From Marispirochaeta aestuarii (GTDB lineage Bacteria; Spirochaetota; Spirochaetia; JC444; Marispirochaetaceae): 64,000 nucleotides of DNA. Below are positions 42,146 through 52,283 of the stretch, in pieces (the stretch's first letter is position 1; each line of letters begins with the position of its first letter). The translations under genes were made by a program, and so were the position numbers. The DNA lies in NCBI RefSeq assembly GCF_002087085.1, contig NZ_MWQY01000019.1:1-64000 (forward strand), written 5' to 3'. The notes beneath the pieces were generated by a model. That model ran no database searches. It worked only from the letters and a program-made list of their open reading frames with translations, and was not told the origin of the DNA.

Positions 42146-45100
42146 GTCGCGCCCCTCGCGGGCGCGTGGATTGAAACATGAGCTCCGGGACAAATTCCAC
42201 GAAACCCGCAAGTCGCGCCCCTCGCGGGCGCGTGGATTGAAACTTTCTTATTCGTATAAGGCAATCCAGCATTTCCGGGTCGCGCCCCTCGCGGGCGCGT
42301 GGATTGAAACATATCCCATATCATATTCTGTTTTGGGATATATGTGTCGCGCCCCTCGCGGGCGCGTGGATTGAAACTATTTGGTTTGATATCTTTTCGT
42401 ACTCCTCAATCGTCGCGCCCCTCGCGGGCGCGTGGATTGAAACTCTGCACCATCCCACTTGAATACCCATTCGCTGTGTCGCGCCCCTCGCGGGCGCGTG
42501 GATTGAAACAGGATCAATCCGCATAGCCTGCCATGACCTCGGAGTCGCGCCCCTCGCGGGCGCGTGGATTGAAACTATACAGCGCCGTCAGCTACTTTTC
42601 CCGCGCTGTGGTCGCGCCCCTCGCGGGCGCGTGGATTGAAACCATTGATTAGCTCCTTGTATCGCTTGCGTAAGGTGTCGCGCCCCTCGCGGGCGCGTGG
42701 ATTGAAACCGACCTTATGTCGATGGAATCCATCTATAACCTGGTCGCGCCCCTCGCGGGCGCGTGGATTGAAACAAAACATCTTAGACAGGATAGCACCG
42801 CTGACACACGTCGCGCCCCTCGCGGGCGCGTGGATTGAAACGATAAAACTGATTTATCTTTGCTCCTGTCCATTGGTCGCGCCCCTCGCGGGCGCGTGGA
42901 TTGAAACCTGCCTATCTCCTGCGCCTGTGTGCCGTATATCGGGTCGCGCCCCTCGCGGGCGCGTGGATTGAAACTTTCTTGTTTTTGATCGGCCAGTACT
43001 TGAGAATTGGTCGCGCCCCTCGCGGGCGCGTGGATTGAAACATCAGTCTCCCCCGGGACACGGGGGAGGGTCAGGGGTCGCGCCCCTCGCGGGCGCGTGG
43101 ATTGAAACGGATGATACTCCAGCGAGACTCCAGGTTGTTACCGTCGCGCCCCTCGCGGGCGCGTGGATTGAAACATCTATCACACACCTGAGTGGGGGTG
43201 TTAACTCCGGTCGCGCCCCTCGCGGGCGCGTGGATTGAAACTTGACTCAAGTTCATTAACTGACTCTTGAGTTCCGGTCGCGCCCCTCGCGGGCGCGTGG
43301 ATTGAAACATGATGCTGGCAAAATCAGACATACTAAGAATAGGTCGCGCCCCTCGCGGGCGCGTGGATTGAAACTCAGGACCGCACACGCTGTCAAGACG
43401 GTCCTGAAGTCGCGCCCCTCGCGGGCGCGTGGATTGAAACTTGATAATCGGTGTTTGTTATACTGCGGAATTCTGTCGCGCCCCTCGCGGGCGCGTGGAT
43501 TGAAACTGTCTGTGTCAAACTGGCGAGGAGATAGGAGGCAGTCGCGCCCCTCGCGGGCGCGTGGATTGAAACCGATATTGTTGAGCAGGGGCTTGTCTGG
43601 TTCCTTGTCGCGCCCCTCGCGGGCGCGTGGATTGAAACTTGAAAGGGCTGGGAGGATTTACGGCTAATCACTGTCGCGCCCCTCGCGGGCGCGTGGATTG
43701 AAACAGATATATAAAGTCCGATTTTCTCCTTGTCTGTTTGTCGCGCCCCTCGCGGGCGCGTGGATTGAAACCTTGAGTGTACGGGGTATTGCCCCGGGGG
43801 GAATGGTCGCGCCCCTCGCGGGCGCGTGGATTGAAACCAAAAATCTGTGGGCGGTATAAACGATACCGCGCGTCGCGCCCCTCGCGGGCGCGTGGATTGA
43901 AACTACGAAGACAAGGTTATTAAGGCCGCGTTAAAGCGTCGCGCCCCTCGCGGGCGCGTGGATTGAAACAAAGGAACCGGCTGTACTACATCGGCGCTCA
44001 CCCAGTCGCGCCCCTCGCGGGCGCGTGGATTGAAACCCTGCAACTGTTGGAGATATTGCCGCAGATCCACGTCGCGCCCCTCGCGGGCGCGTGGATTGAA
44101 ACTCGATGATGTGCTATGACCAGTTATCGCATAATGTCGCGCCCCTCGCGGGCGCGTGGATTGAAACCATCTAATGGAGCATTAGAGCCATAGGTGAGCG
44201 TGTCGCGCCCCTCGCGGGCGCGTGGATTGAAACGTTTCCTCTGCGACCGTTAAGCATTCCAGAGATTGTCGCGCCCCTCGCGGGCGCGTGGATTGAAACC
44301 ACCTGAGTCACCTACAAGCCCACGCGATAAACGGGTCGCGCCCCTCGCGGGCGCGTGGATTGAAACGAGCAAGGGCTTGATTCGGCAAGCAAGAAGGCCG
44401 GGTCGCGCCCCTCGCGGGCGCGTGGATTGAAACCGCAAAGTCTGGGAAAACACGTATGCCATCGGAAGTCGCGCCCCTCGCGGGCGCGTGGATTGAAACA
44501 CGATAAAACTCTTATTCTTCCCCGAATTGATCGGGTCGCGCCCCTCGCGGGCGCGTGGATTGAAACGCGTTTTTGCCCTGTCGCGTTCCCGCGTGTAGCC
44601 TGTCGCGCCCCTCGCGGGCGCGTGGATTGAAACGGTTTTTGCCGATTATGAGCATGTCTACACCCTGGTCGCGCCCCTCGCGGGCGCGTGGATTGAAACG
44701 TACCGCTCGCCGGTTGTGTTGATAAAAACCGTGGTCGCGCCCCTCGCGGGCGCGTGGATTGAAACGTTAAAATGCTCATGTGCTCCATTGCTCAGCCTCG
44801 TCGCGCCCCTCGCGGGCGCGTGGATTGAAACCTGACCACGTCCACGAGAAACTTAAAGAGTACAAGTCGCGCCCCTCGCGGGCGCGTGGATTGAAACTTA
44901 TCTAAGTCTGACCAGTAGACAGGCTTCCGGGGTCGCGCCCCTCGCGGGCGCGTGGATTGAAACACGTTCTGCTGTATGCGCCGAATGCCGGGAATCTTGT
45001 CGCGCCCCTCGCGGGCGCGTGGATTGAAACTTCTTTAACATGTAGCTTGCTTCGCCTGGTGAAGTCGCGCCCCTCGCGGGCGCGTGGATTGAAACAGTGA

Positions 45101-45626
45101 TAAATCTCGGGTTCGTATGCGGGATACTCGTCGCGCCCCTCGCGGGCGCGTGGATTGAAACCTGAATACAGCAATGTTCAGGATTTGTCCTTTTGTCGCG
45201 CCCCTCGCGGGCGCGTGGATTGAAACTTCTATCGACTCCCCGCAGGCGTGAGGCTTTCCTTGTCGCGCCCCTCGCGGGCGCGTGGATTGAAACACCGCGG
45301 CTAATGCCTACGCGGTTGTGATCTGGGGTCGCGCCCCTCGCGGGCGCGTGGATTGAAACAACCAGCTCACCTGTTGCAATATCCGCAACGGCTGGTCGCG
45401 ACCCTCGCGGGCGCGTGGATTGAAACATGAATCCCTCGTCATAGAGGTACTTCACCTCCTGGTCGCGCCCCTCGCGGGCGCGTGGATTGAAACAACTCCC
45501 GGGCGGCTGCAACCCCCTTCTGAGGCGGGTCGCGCCCCTCGCGGGCGCGTGGATTGAAACTTTAAACTCCGGTTGTAGAATTTCCTTGTCGTAGGTCGCG
45601 CCCCTCGCGGGCGCGTGGATTGAAAC
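42146..45626 (+). CRISPR. Type I-C CRISPR array, 53 repeats and 52 spacers
   Basis: The 32-bp direct repeat begins GTCGCGCCCC and ends GTGGATTGAAAC; an internal stem CGCGCCC / GGGCGCG with a 5-nt loop is the Cas5c processing hairpin. I counted repeats by start position from 42146 to 45595, at intervals of 65-67 nt, so spacers are 33-35 nt. All repeats look identical except the fiftieth (45395), which has A for C at its seventh base, near the leader-distal end as expected for ageing repeats. New spacers should enter at the cas2 side. Several spacers are self-complementary. Open frames in the array are translations of the repeat and are not genes. Confidence 0.98.
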
Positions 45627-45778
45627 ACGGGTGGGTTTGTTAGATTGTACGGGTTACTTTTATAAGCTGTTGCAGGAATTATGACTAATTAGATGTCTGC
45701 AGGCTGTACTGTTTCCATCAGGGATCCGGTTTGTTCTTGCCAGATGCCTTATACTCAGTCATCTATAATCTATTGCAT

Positions 45779-47095
45779 TTATCGCCTCCCACGCCACATT
45801 TTTAATAATGCCAATCCGCTCTTCTCACCACTAAGTCTTTCTGTCCTTAATGCCAGTACCAGCAACAGAGCAAGTATTCCCAGCACAAGCCTGAAAAAGA
45901 CCCGGTAGACATCAAGGCCCTCCACACCGACGGCCCGAATCAGGCTTAAGGCGGTTCCTCCCCCCAGGGCACTGGCTATACCTGCCACCAGTCCGCCGGT
46001 CATGCGGGCAAAGAGTGAAAGCCCAACCCGGTCGGTCGGCTGAACGGCCTGCAGAAAATAGTGGTTCGTTGCAATAATAAGTCCTGTCTTGCAGTACCCC
46101 TGCAGAAGAAAAATCAGGGCTGTGACGACGGTGAAGAACTCTTGTGGAGCAAATGACCAGAACACAGCGCTGATAAAGAATCCACAGATGTAGAGTATTA
46201 AAAGAGGCCGGGGTCCAATGGTATCGGCTACCCTGCCGTTGGTGTAGGAGGAGAGAATCCCCCCCGCCAGGATAAAAAGAGAGAACACAAGAGCATGATA
46301 ATCGGATATGTGGTATCCGTTCTTTATGGTCACGATGGAAAAGGGAATAACCAGCACAAAGGAAGAGATCCCCGCAGCCCAGCCTCCAAGAAGGCGCCGG
46401 TACTTTGCATTTCTTCTGATCAGTCTGAGGGTATCCCGTATGGGCATTGTCGCCGATTCACTGGGGGTTGAGGACTCGGGGATTTTAAGAAGCTGACGGC
46501 TCGCGTAAAAACCCACAAGACAGCCCAGAGCTATAACGGCCTGATATACCCATACCTTGTCAAAAAAACGCAGAATCACAACAACGACGGAAACTGAAAA
46601 GAAGTAGGCTGTCTGGGAGCGCACCCAGTTTCCGGACAAGAAACTGCCCCGTTCCTCGTACACGGTGACCTCCCCGGTCAGGGGGGTATTGGCCACAATA
46701 CCGATGCTGCGGAACATGGAGAACCCGAAGGCGCCGAGCAAGACTGTGACGGTAACAAGGGTTTGGGAAAAACCAAGGGCAATAAAGGGTGCCGCAATCA
46801 GGACAGACCCGAAGATATAACGCAGAAGCCAGGCGTACCCCCAGGTCCGGGCAAGGCCGAAACGGGGGATAAGCAGTTTGCCAGCCAGTAAAAAGGGCAT
46901 GGTCAGATGCATAAACGAGGCCAGCACGGCCAGCTGAGGATCGGACAATCCGTTTCGGATCCCGTAGAGGATCAGAAGATCATTCATCAGAAAGGCGATG
47001 GAAATACCGTTCAGCATGACAAAACGCCGGAGGTATCGCTTGCCGGTTTCCCGGTCTTCGCTACCGAGTTCAGAGGGAAAAGCTGATGAAGCCAT
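45779..47095 (-). CDS. Major facilitator superfamily transporter
   Basis: 438 aa with about 12 membrane helices (RFVMLNGISIAFLMNDLLIL, YAWLLRYIFGSVLIAAPFIA, VYQAVIALGCLVGFYASRQL, ALVFSLFILAGGILSSYTNG, LILYICGFFISAVFW). MFS signature-like GRVADTIGPRPLLIL is in the second half. Substrate unknown. It lies about 150 nt beyond the array and points toward it. The intervening 45627-45778 shows no clear feature. Confidence 0.85.
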   Translation of the reverse strand: MASSAFPSELGSEDRETGKRYLRRFVMLNGISIAFLMNDLLILYGIRNGLSDPQLAVLASFMHLTMPFLLAGKLLIPRFGLARTWGYAWLLRYIFGSVLIAAPFIALGFSQTLVTVTVLLGAFGFSMFRSIGIVANTPLTGEVTVYEERGSFLSGNWVRSQTAYFFSVSVVVVILRFFDKVWVYQAVIALGCLVGFYASRQLLKIPESSTPSESATMPIRDTLRLIRRNAKYRRLLGGWAAGISSFVLVIPFSIVTIKNGYHISDYHALVFSLFILAGGILSSYTNGRVADTIGPRPLLILYICGFFISAVFWSFAPQEFFTVVTALIFLLQGYCKTGLIIATNHYFLQAVQPTDRVGLSLFARMTGGLVAGIASALGGGTALSLIRAVGVEGLDVYRVFFRLVLGILALLLVLALRTERLSGEKSGLALLKMWRGRR

Positions 47096-47192
47096 AGGAG
47101 TATATTACCTGTAACACGAGGGTATGAAAACCTTAGGGGAAACGCGGCTGTTCGAACCGGATGTTTTTCGGTATGAAATATTCCCTATTTTC

Positions 47193-47222
47193 TTGACTAT
47201 TTTAGTAGTATTTATATATAAT
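47193..47222 (+). promoter_or_regulatory. Promoter of the DUF4395 gene
   Basis: TTGACT (47193-47198) and TATAAT (47217-47222) are 18 nt apart. This lies inside the longest possible reading frame, which argues against the ATG at 47124 and for a start at 47232. Confidence 0.65.
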
Positions 47223-47231
47223 TTAATTACT

Positions 47232-47750
47232 ATGAATAATCCTCACTATTACAGCCGACGTACTCAATCGCTGATGGTAAATGAGAGAGTTATCAGGGGT
47301 ATTGCCGTTCAGGTTTTCGGTCTCTCCCTTATGGCTCTGATCCTTACCACGCGACAAAGTACTCCGGCCGCACTGGGGCTTCTGTGTTTTCTTCTTGCGG
47401 ATTTCACCTTCAGGGCGGCAGGATGGGGTACGCTGAGCCTGACCGCTGCGGTTTCCAGACTCCTGGGGGGAAGACTGTTTCGCTTTGCGCCGCGGCTGAT
47501 ACGGGCAAAACCGAAGCGTTTTGCCGCAGGAATCGGGGCCTTCATGTCTCTCGCCGCGGGTCTTCTGGTGGTCCTTCGGATTCACCAGGCTGCCGTCCTG
47601 CTGCTTGCAGTACTTGCACTCTTCTCATTTCTGGAAGGGACTTTCCGCTTCTGCGCCGGCTGCCGGATATTCGCCCTGCTGATCCGCCTGGGACTGGCGA
47701 AGGAAGATCTGTGCACCGACTGTGTGCTGCCCGGCGGTGACGGCATATAA
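47232..47750 (+). CDS. DUF4395 membrane protein
   Basis: 172 aa from the ATG at 47232. The conserved NERVIRGIAVQVFGLSLMAL at the N-terminal side and RFAAGIGAFMSLAAGLLVVL and FLEGTFRFCAGCRIFALLIR at the C-terminal side match DUF4395. About four membrane helices are present. Family members have no defined role, though many sit near thioredoxin-like or sulfur genes; the FCAGC motif suggests a redox or metal link. The start is uncertain: ATG at 47124 would precede the promoter at 47193, and no ribosome site marks 47232. Confidence 0.75.
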   Translation: MNNPHYYSRRTQSLMVNERVIRGIAVQVFGLSLMALILTTRQSTPAALGLLCFLLADFTFRAAGWGTLSLTAAVSRLLGGRLFRFAPRLIRAKPKRFAAGIGAFMSLAAGLLVVLRIHQAAVLLLAVLALFSFLEGTFRFCAGCRIFALLIRLGLAKEDLCTDCVLPGGDGI

Positions 47751-48038
47751 TACCCTCCCCCAAAAAAGAACTACTCCTCCATGGCCTTTTTCCCGACACA
47801 TGCATTACCCACCATGAAAGGGGAGTTATTCTTTCAGCCGCCTGTCTCTATAAATCCGTGAGGGTTCTGTCCGCTGCTGCCTCTGTTACCGCTAATCCTT
47901 TTTGAAAATTCTGCATTTTGAATATCCTTCGTTTTATCCGCCGGAGATCTGTAAAGGCTGTGGTCAATGAATTAAAATATAAAATATGCTATAGTGCGGA
48001 ACGTCAGAATACTTCGAACAGCAGGAGACAGATCAGGT
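47751..48038. other. Non-coding gap of about 290 nt
   Basis: No gene, clear terminator or structured RNA was seen. A -10-like TATAGT (near 47990) lies about 45 nt before the DUF362 gene start, without a convincing -35. Confidence 0.5.
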
Positions 48039-49145
48039 ATGGCAAAATCAACAGTCTATTTTACGAATATGCATGTAACATCCAGGGAGAATCAGCAGCA
48101 GAAGCTCGAACGGCTGATTAAAACCGCCGGAATTGAACAGATCGATTTCAAAAGGAAATACGCGGCCATAAAAATCCACTTCGGAGAGCTGGGAAACCTT
48201 GCGTTTCTTCGCCCTAATTATTCCAGGACAGTTGCGGATGTCATAAAGAGCCTGGGGGGCAGGCCCTTTCTGACCGACTGCAACACCCTCTACGTGGGGG
48301 GAAGAAAGAACGCCCTGGACCACCTGGAGACCGCCTACATCAACGGCTACTCACCCTTTTCAACGGGCTGTCATATCCTGATTGCCGACGGCCTCAAGGG
48401 AACCGATGAGGCCCTGGTGCCGGTGGAAGGAGGTAGGTACGTCAAGGAGGCCAAGATTGGACGGGCGGTAATGGATGCGGACATTATAATCTCCCTGAAC
48501 CATTTCAAGGGTCATGAGCTTACCGGGTTCGGAGGGGCCATAAAGAACATCGGGATGGGCTGCGGGTCCCGGGCCGGCAAGATGGAGATGCACTCCAGCG
48601 GTAAACCCCACGTAAACGCCGGCAAATGCATAGCCTGCGGGGCCTGCGTGCGCAACTGCGCTCACTCTGCAATTACCATTACCAACGGGACCGCCCTGAT
48701 CAATCACAGCAGGTGCGTCGGTTGCGGTCGCTGTATCGGGGTATGCCCCACCGACGCGGTACGGCCGGCCTCGGACGAGTCCAACGATATCCTGAACAGA
48801 AAGATGGCGGAGTACACCTGGGCGGTGCTCAACGGAAAACCCCATTTCCACATAAGCCTGGTTATCGATGTATCCCCCTACTGCGACTGCCACTCTGAAA
48901 ACGATATTCCCATCGTACCGGATGTGGGAATGTTCGCCTCCTTTGATCCGGTGGCCCTGGATGTGGCCTGCGCCGACGCTGTAAACCGGCAGCCCGTCCA
49001 TGCGGGAAGCCTGCTGGAAAAACACGGGTCCCGGCACAACGATCACTTTACCGACACCAGCCCGGAGACCGACTGGCGCTCCGCCGTAGAACATGCGGTC
49101 AACATGGGAATCGGCAGCCGGGAATACGAGCTGATCAGCATATAA
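48039..49145 (+). CDS. DUF362-domain protein with two [4Fe-4S] ferredoxin motifs
   Basis: 368 aa from the ATG at 48039 (AGG eight bases upstream). The DUF362 part contains AAIKIHFGELGNLAFLRPNY, GGRPFLTDCNTLYVGGR, DADIIISLNHFKGHELTGFG and GAIKNIGMGCGSRAGK. Two ferredoxin clusters follow: CIACGACVRNC and CVGCGRCIGVCPTDA (about residues 193-238). It ends with VALDVACADAVN and EHAVNMGIGSREYEL. It is likely cytoplasmic, an electron-transfer or maturation protein of anaerobes; the exact reaction is unknown. The nearby DUF4395 and ars genes do not clarify it. Confidence 0.88.
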   Translation: MAKSTVYFTNMHVTSRENQQQKLERLIKTAGIEQIDFKRKYAAIKIHFGELGNLAFLRPNYSRTVADVIKSLGGRPFLTDCNTLYVGGRKNALDHLETAYINGYSPFSTGCHILIADGLKGTDEALVPVEGGRYVKEAKIGRAVMDADIIISLNHFKGHELTGFGGAIKNIGMGCGSRAGKMEMHSSGKPHVNAGKCIACGACVRNCAHSAITITNGTALINHSRCVGCGRCIGVCPTDAVRPASDESNDILNRKMAEYTWAVLNGKPHFHISLVIDVSPYCDCHSENDIPIVPDVGMFASFDPVALDVACADAVNRQPVHAGSLLEKHGSRHNDHFTDTSPETDWRSAVEHAVNMGIGSREYELISI

Positions 49146-49170
49146 ACGGAGAACGGGAGTCCTGTCTGAT

Positions 49171-49605
49171 TCAGGAATACTCTGCTATGAATTCCAGGAT
49201 TGTCCTTCGTATCTGGTCCCGTATGCGCCTGGTTTCCGCCAGGCGTTCTTCTTCGCTGCCGCCCAGGGATGAGGGATCATCGAAGGGCCAGTGAAGGCGG
49301 ATCCCTTTTCCGGGGAATATGGGACAGCGTTCCTGGGCCTCTTTACTGCATACGGCAACCACGATGTCGAAGGACCGGCGATCCCGGGCATAGTCGAATA
49401 CACTGTTGGTGGAGTTGCCTGAGATATCGTACCCCAGCTCCGCCATCGCCCTGACCACCAGGGGATTCAGTTTGCCCGGTTCAAGACCGGCACTCAGAGC
49501 CTTGAACCTTCCTTTACCAAGATCATTCAAAAAGGTTTCCGCCATCTGGCTGCGTGCACTGTTGTGCACACAGATGAACAACACATTTACAGGTTTATTG
49601 TCCAT
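49171..49605 (-). CDS. arsC: Thioredoxin-coupled arsenate reductase
   Basis: 144 aa from the ATG at 49605, which has GGAG eight bases upstream; a longer start at 49635 is less likely. It reduces arsenate to arsenite. The low-molecular-weight phosphatase loop [12 protein letters not shown] gives the first Cys, and [10 protein letters not shown] gives the other two redox Cys residues; [20 protein letters not shown] is typical. Last gene of the minus-strand ars operon behind acr3 (39 nt). Confidence 0.94.
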   Translation of the reverse strand: MDNKPVNVLFICVHNSARSQMAETFLNDLGKGRFKALSAGLEPGKLNPLVVRAMAELGYDISGNSTNSVFDYARDRRSFDIVVAVCSKEAQERCPIFPGKGIRLHWPFDDPSSLGGSEEERLAETRRIRDQIRRTILEFIAEYS

Positions 49606-49644
49606 TCTGCTTTCTCCATACTCCATAGTATACAATATGCATGC

Positions 49645-50697
49645 TCAGGCCTGGGCCGGAAATGCGCTCCGGGTGGAAACGGCTATCCTTACCAGGGCCA
49701 GCATGACCGGCACCTCCACCAGAACGCCCACAACCGTTGCCAGGGCAGCGCCTGACTGGAGGCCGAAAAGACTGACTGCCACCGCCACGGAAAGCTCGAA
49801 GAAGTTACTCGCTCCGATCATTGCCCCGGGAGCAGCAATGGAATGGGGAAGCTTCCAGAGCTTGGCCCAGCCGTAGGCAATGCCGAAGATAAGAAAGGTC
49901 TGTACCACCAGGGGGACCGCAATCAGCACGATATGAAGGGGGTTATTCAGGATTATCTCCCCCTGAAAAGAGAAGAGGATTATCAGTGTCAGCAGCAGTC
50001 CGCCGATTGTGGTGTTGTCGAATTTCTTCAGAAAGACATTCTCGAAATAATCCAGTCCCCGGTGTGCTGTAATTAGCCTCCGGGAAATGTATCCCCCCGC
50101 AAGGGGTACTACAACAAAGAGGAGCACCGACAGGAGAAGCGTATCGTAGGGCACCTGGATATTGCTGACTCCCAGGAGAAAAGCAACAATCGGCGTAAAA
50201 GCGGCCAGTATGATCAGGTCATTCACCGCCACCTGCACCACTGTATAGGCAGGATCCCCGTCGGAAAGGTAACTCCACACAAATACCATGGCGGTACAGG
50301 GGGCAGCTCCGAGCAGAACAGCTCCCGCGATGTACTCCGTTGCAAGATTATCGCTGATAAGGGGCCTGAACAGAATCTTCAGGAAAAAAAAGGCGATAAG
50401 ATACATGGTAAAGGGCTTTATGAGCCAGTTGGTTACGGTGGTAACCGTCAGCCCCTTCGGCTTTTTAGTGGCCTTCACGATACTGGTAAAATCGATCTTC
50501 AGCATCATGGGATATATCATGAGCCATATGAGAACCGCTACCGGAATAGAGACCCGGGCGTACTCGAGGGTGGACAGGAACTCCGGCACTGCCGGCAGGA
50601 ACCTTCCGATCAGTGTTCCGATCACAATACAGAGCGCAACCCACAGGGTGAGATATTTTTCGAAAAAGCTTATCCGTTTTTTTTCCGCCGTCGACAT
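49645..50697 (-). CDS. acr3: ACR3-family arsenite efflux transporter
   Basis: 350 aa from the ATG at 50697, preceded by AAAGGAGG. About ten membrane helices. Signature segments: [60 protein letters not shown] (the conserved Cys of ACR3) and [20 protein letters not shown]. It exports arsenite from the cytoplasm. It is 22 nt downstream of the permease gene. Confidence 0.96.
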   Translation of the reverse strand: MSTAEKKRISFFEKYLTLWVALCIVIGTLIGRFLPAVPEFLSTLEYARVSIPVAVLIWLMIYPMMLKIDFTSIVKATKKPKGLTVTTVTNWLIKPFTMYLIAFFFLKILFRPLISDNLATEYIAGAVLLGAAPCTAMVFVWSYLSDGDPAYTVVQVAVNDLIILAAFTPIVAFLLGVSNIQVPYDTLLLSVLLFVVVPLAGGYISRRLITAHRGLDYFENVFLKKFDNTTIGGLLLTLIILFSFQGEIILNNPLHIVLIAVPLVVQTFLIFGIAYGWAKLWKLPHSIAAPGAMIGASNFFELSVAVAVSLFGLQSGAALATVVGVLVEVPVMLALVRIAVSTRSAFPAQA

Positions 50698-50719
50698 ACA
50701 TATGCCTCCTTTCAAAATC

Positions 50720-51907
50720 TCAGTTCAGGGTTCCGAAAAGAATTCCCGCAGCGGTAGAGAGAAGAACCACCAGCATCACATAGGTGGCGGTCTTCTTCCA
50801 GCCAAGTTCGCCGTGAATTACCAGCATGTTGGGCAGGGAAAGACTGGGACCGGCCAGGAGCAGCGCCAGGGCGGGCCCCTTCCCCATTCCGCTTCCCATC
50901 AATCCCTGCACAATAGGGACCTCCGTCAGGGTGGCGAAATACATGAAGGCCCCGGCGATGGAGGCGAAAAAATTGGCCCAGACTGAATTTCCCCCCACGA
51001 GTCCAGCTATCCATTCCCCAGGGATCAGGGCCTGGTGACCGGGACGTCCAAGGAGAAAACCTGCTATAAGTACTCCGCCGAAAAGGTAGGGAAGAATCTG
51101 GAGGCTGAAATCCCTGGTAGTTACAGTCCATTCGATCAGATCATCCCGGCTGAACCATCGGACCAGGCTGTAGATCAGGACAGCGGCAAAGACTGCGGTA
51201 ATCCAGTACCTGCCGGTATAGACGGCGTCCCACAACACCGACGTTCCCCGGGAAGGAGCCCAGTTCACAAAAACGAGGATTCCCACCATGGAGGCCATGT
51301 AGACGACGGTTTGACCAAGGCTCCGACCTTTTTCATCCTCCCCTGCATAGGAGAACATGCGCTCGTCGGCGAGGCGTGCCTCATCCTCCCTTCGGTAGAT
51401 TACCTGCATCAGGTATCCGATTACAAAGGCAAACAGCACCGCACCCATCATGCGGGCGAGGCCCAGCTCCCAGCCGAATACCTTGTAGGAGAGAACGATG
51501 GCCAGAATATTTATTGCCGGTCCGGAGTACAGGAACGAAACAGCAGGCCCCAGGCCTGCACCTTTTTTGTAAATCCCTTTGAACAGAGGGAGGACCGTGC
51601 ATGAGCAGACCGCCAGTATCGAACCCGAAACCGAGGCAACCGAATAGGCCAGCAGCTTCGGTGCGGAGGGCCCGAGATAGCGGATTACCGCCTGCTGGTT
51701 CAGAAAGACCGTAATTGCTCCGGCAATGAACATGGCCGGAACAACGCACAGAAGCACGTGCTGCCGGGCGTATTCCGAAAGCATCAAGAATGCCTCCTGA
51801 ATCGCGACGATTACCCGGGGAGCATCAAAGGGAACGAAGTATGCACAAAGGAATACTCCGAGGGTAATCAGGAGTAGCCGATTCGGCGACAACGCTTTCT
51901 TTGCCAT
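50720..51907 (-). CDS. Permease of the ArsP/DUF318 type in the ars operon
   Basis: 395 aa with about ten membrane helices. The motif VSGSILAVCSCTVLPLFKGI with a Cys-x-Cys pair, followed by GAGLGPAVSFLYSGPAINIL, is typical of the DUF318/ArsP permease family; a second half repeats GPALALLLAGPSLSLPNMLV. Members export organoarsenicals or are linked to metal/metalloid handling. It lies between the thioredoxin-like gene (8 nt) and acr3 (22 nt), so it is part of the arsenic operon. Specific substrate unproven. Confidence 0.85.
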   Translation of the reverse strand: MAKKALSPNRLLLITLGVFLCAYFVPFDAPRVIVAIQEAFLMLSEYARQHVLLCVVPAMFIAGAITVFLNQQAVIRYLGPSAPKLLAYSVASVSGSILAVCSCTVLPLFKGIYKKGAGLGPAVSFLYSGPAINILAIVLSYKVFGWELGLARMMGAVLFAFVIGYLMQVIYRREDEARLADERMFSYAGEDEKGRSLGQTVVYMASMVGILVFVNWAPSRGTSVLWDAVYTGRYWITAVFAAVLIYSLVRWFSRDDLIEWTVTTRDFSLQILPYLFGGVLIAGFLLGRPGHQALIPGEWIAGLVGGNSVWANFFASIAGAFMYFATLTEVPIVQGLMGSGMGKGPALALLLAGPSLSLPNMLVIHGELGWKKTATYVMLVVLLSTAAGILFGTLN

Positions 51908-51915
51908 GGCGGAGG

Positions 51916-52155
51916 TTATTCAGCTTCCTGCAGCATGGGGATGATCTGATCCTTTTTCAGGACCTTGCCGGAACTCACGACCTTCCCGTCTATTGCCAGG
52001 GCGGGAGTCATCATTACCCCCATCTCCATTATTGTATCGATGTCGGTGACCTTGACGATCTCTGCATCGATATTCGCATCCGCAAGCGCCAGACGCGCCT
52101 GTTCTTCAAGCATTCTGCATTTCGGGCAGCCGGCGCCCAGGACCTGAATGATCAT
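51916..52155 (-). CDS. Small thioredoxin-like redox protein
   Basis: 79 aa from the ATG at 52155 with GGAGG ten bases upstream (a more upstream start at 52176 has no site). Thioredoxin fold with the active site GAGCPKCRMLEEQ and the cis-Pro region MGVMMTPALAIDGKVVSSGK, matching the small redox-active disulfide proteins found beside DUF318 permeases. It could reduce ArsC or shuttle thiols or arsenite to the permease; this is an inference. First gene of the minus-strand operon. Confidence 0.9.
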   Translation of the reverse strand: MIIQVLGAGCPKCRMLEEQARLALADANIDAEIVKVTDIDTIMEMGVMMTPALAIDGKVVSSGKVLKKDQIIPMLQEAE

Positions 52156-52189
52156 TATTGCCTCCTGTAAAATCAATCTGATAGCACAC

Positions 52190-52245
52190 TTGGCAATATA
52201 GCCAAATACACAAGAACTTGCAAGTCCCGACCAGGTTATTTGGTC
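52190..52245. promoter_or_regulatory. Candidate ArsR operators in the divergent ars promoter region
   Basis: Between the thioredoxin-like gene and arsR lie three inverted repeats: TTGGC-AATATA-GCCAA (52190-52205), the 10-bp palindrome ACTTGCAAGT (52216-52225) and GACCA-GGTTATT-TGGTC (52229-52245). Their placement suits repression of both directions by ArsR. Which of them is the true site cannot be decided by eye. Confidence 0.6.
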
Positions 52246-52283
52246 ATCTTGCCAAGAACATTACAGGAAGGTATACTGTCATC

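Noticed and set aside
42142-45512. Many open reading frames on both strands across the CRISPR array, encoding repeated RARGLK or IHAPARGAT peptides
   Set aside because: They are translations of the 32-bp direct repeat and spacers; none has a ribosome site or independent coding character.
47124-47231. N-terminal 36-residue extension of the DUF4395 protein
   Set aside because: A near-consensus promoter lies inside it, and DUF4395 homology begins only after the downstream ATG.
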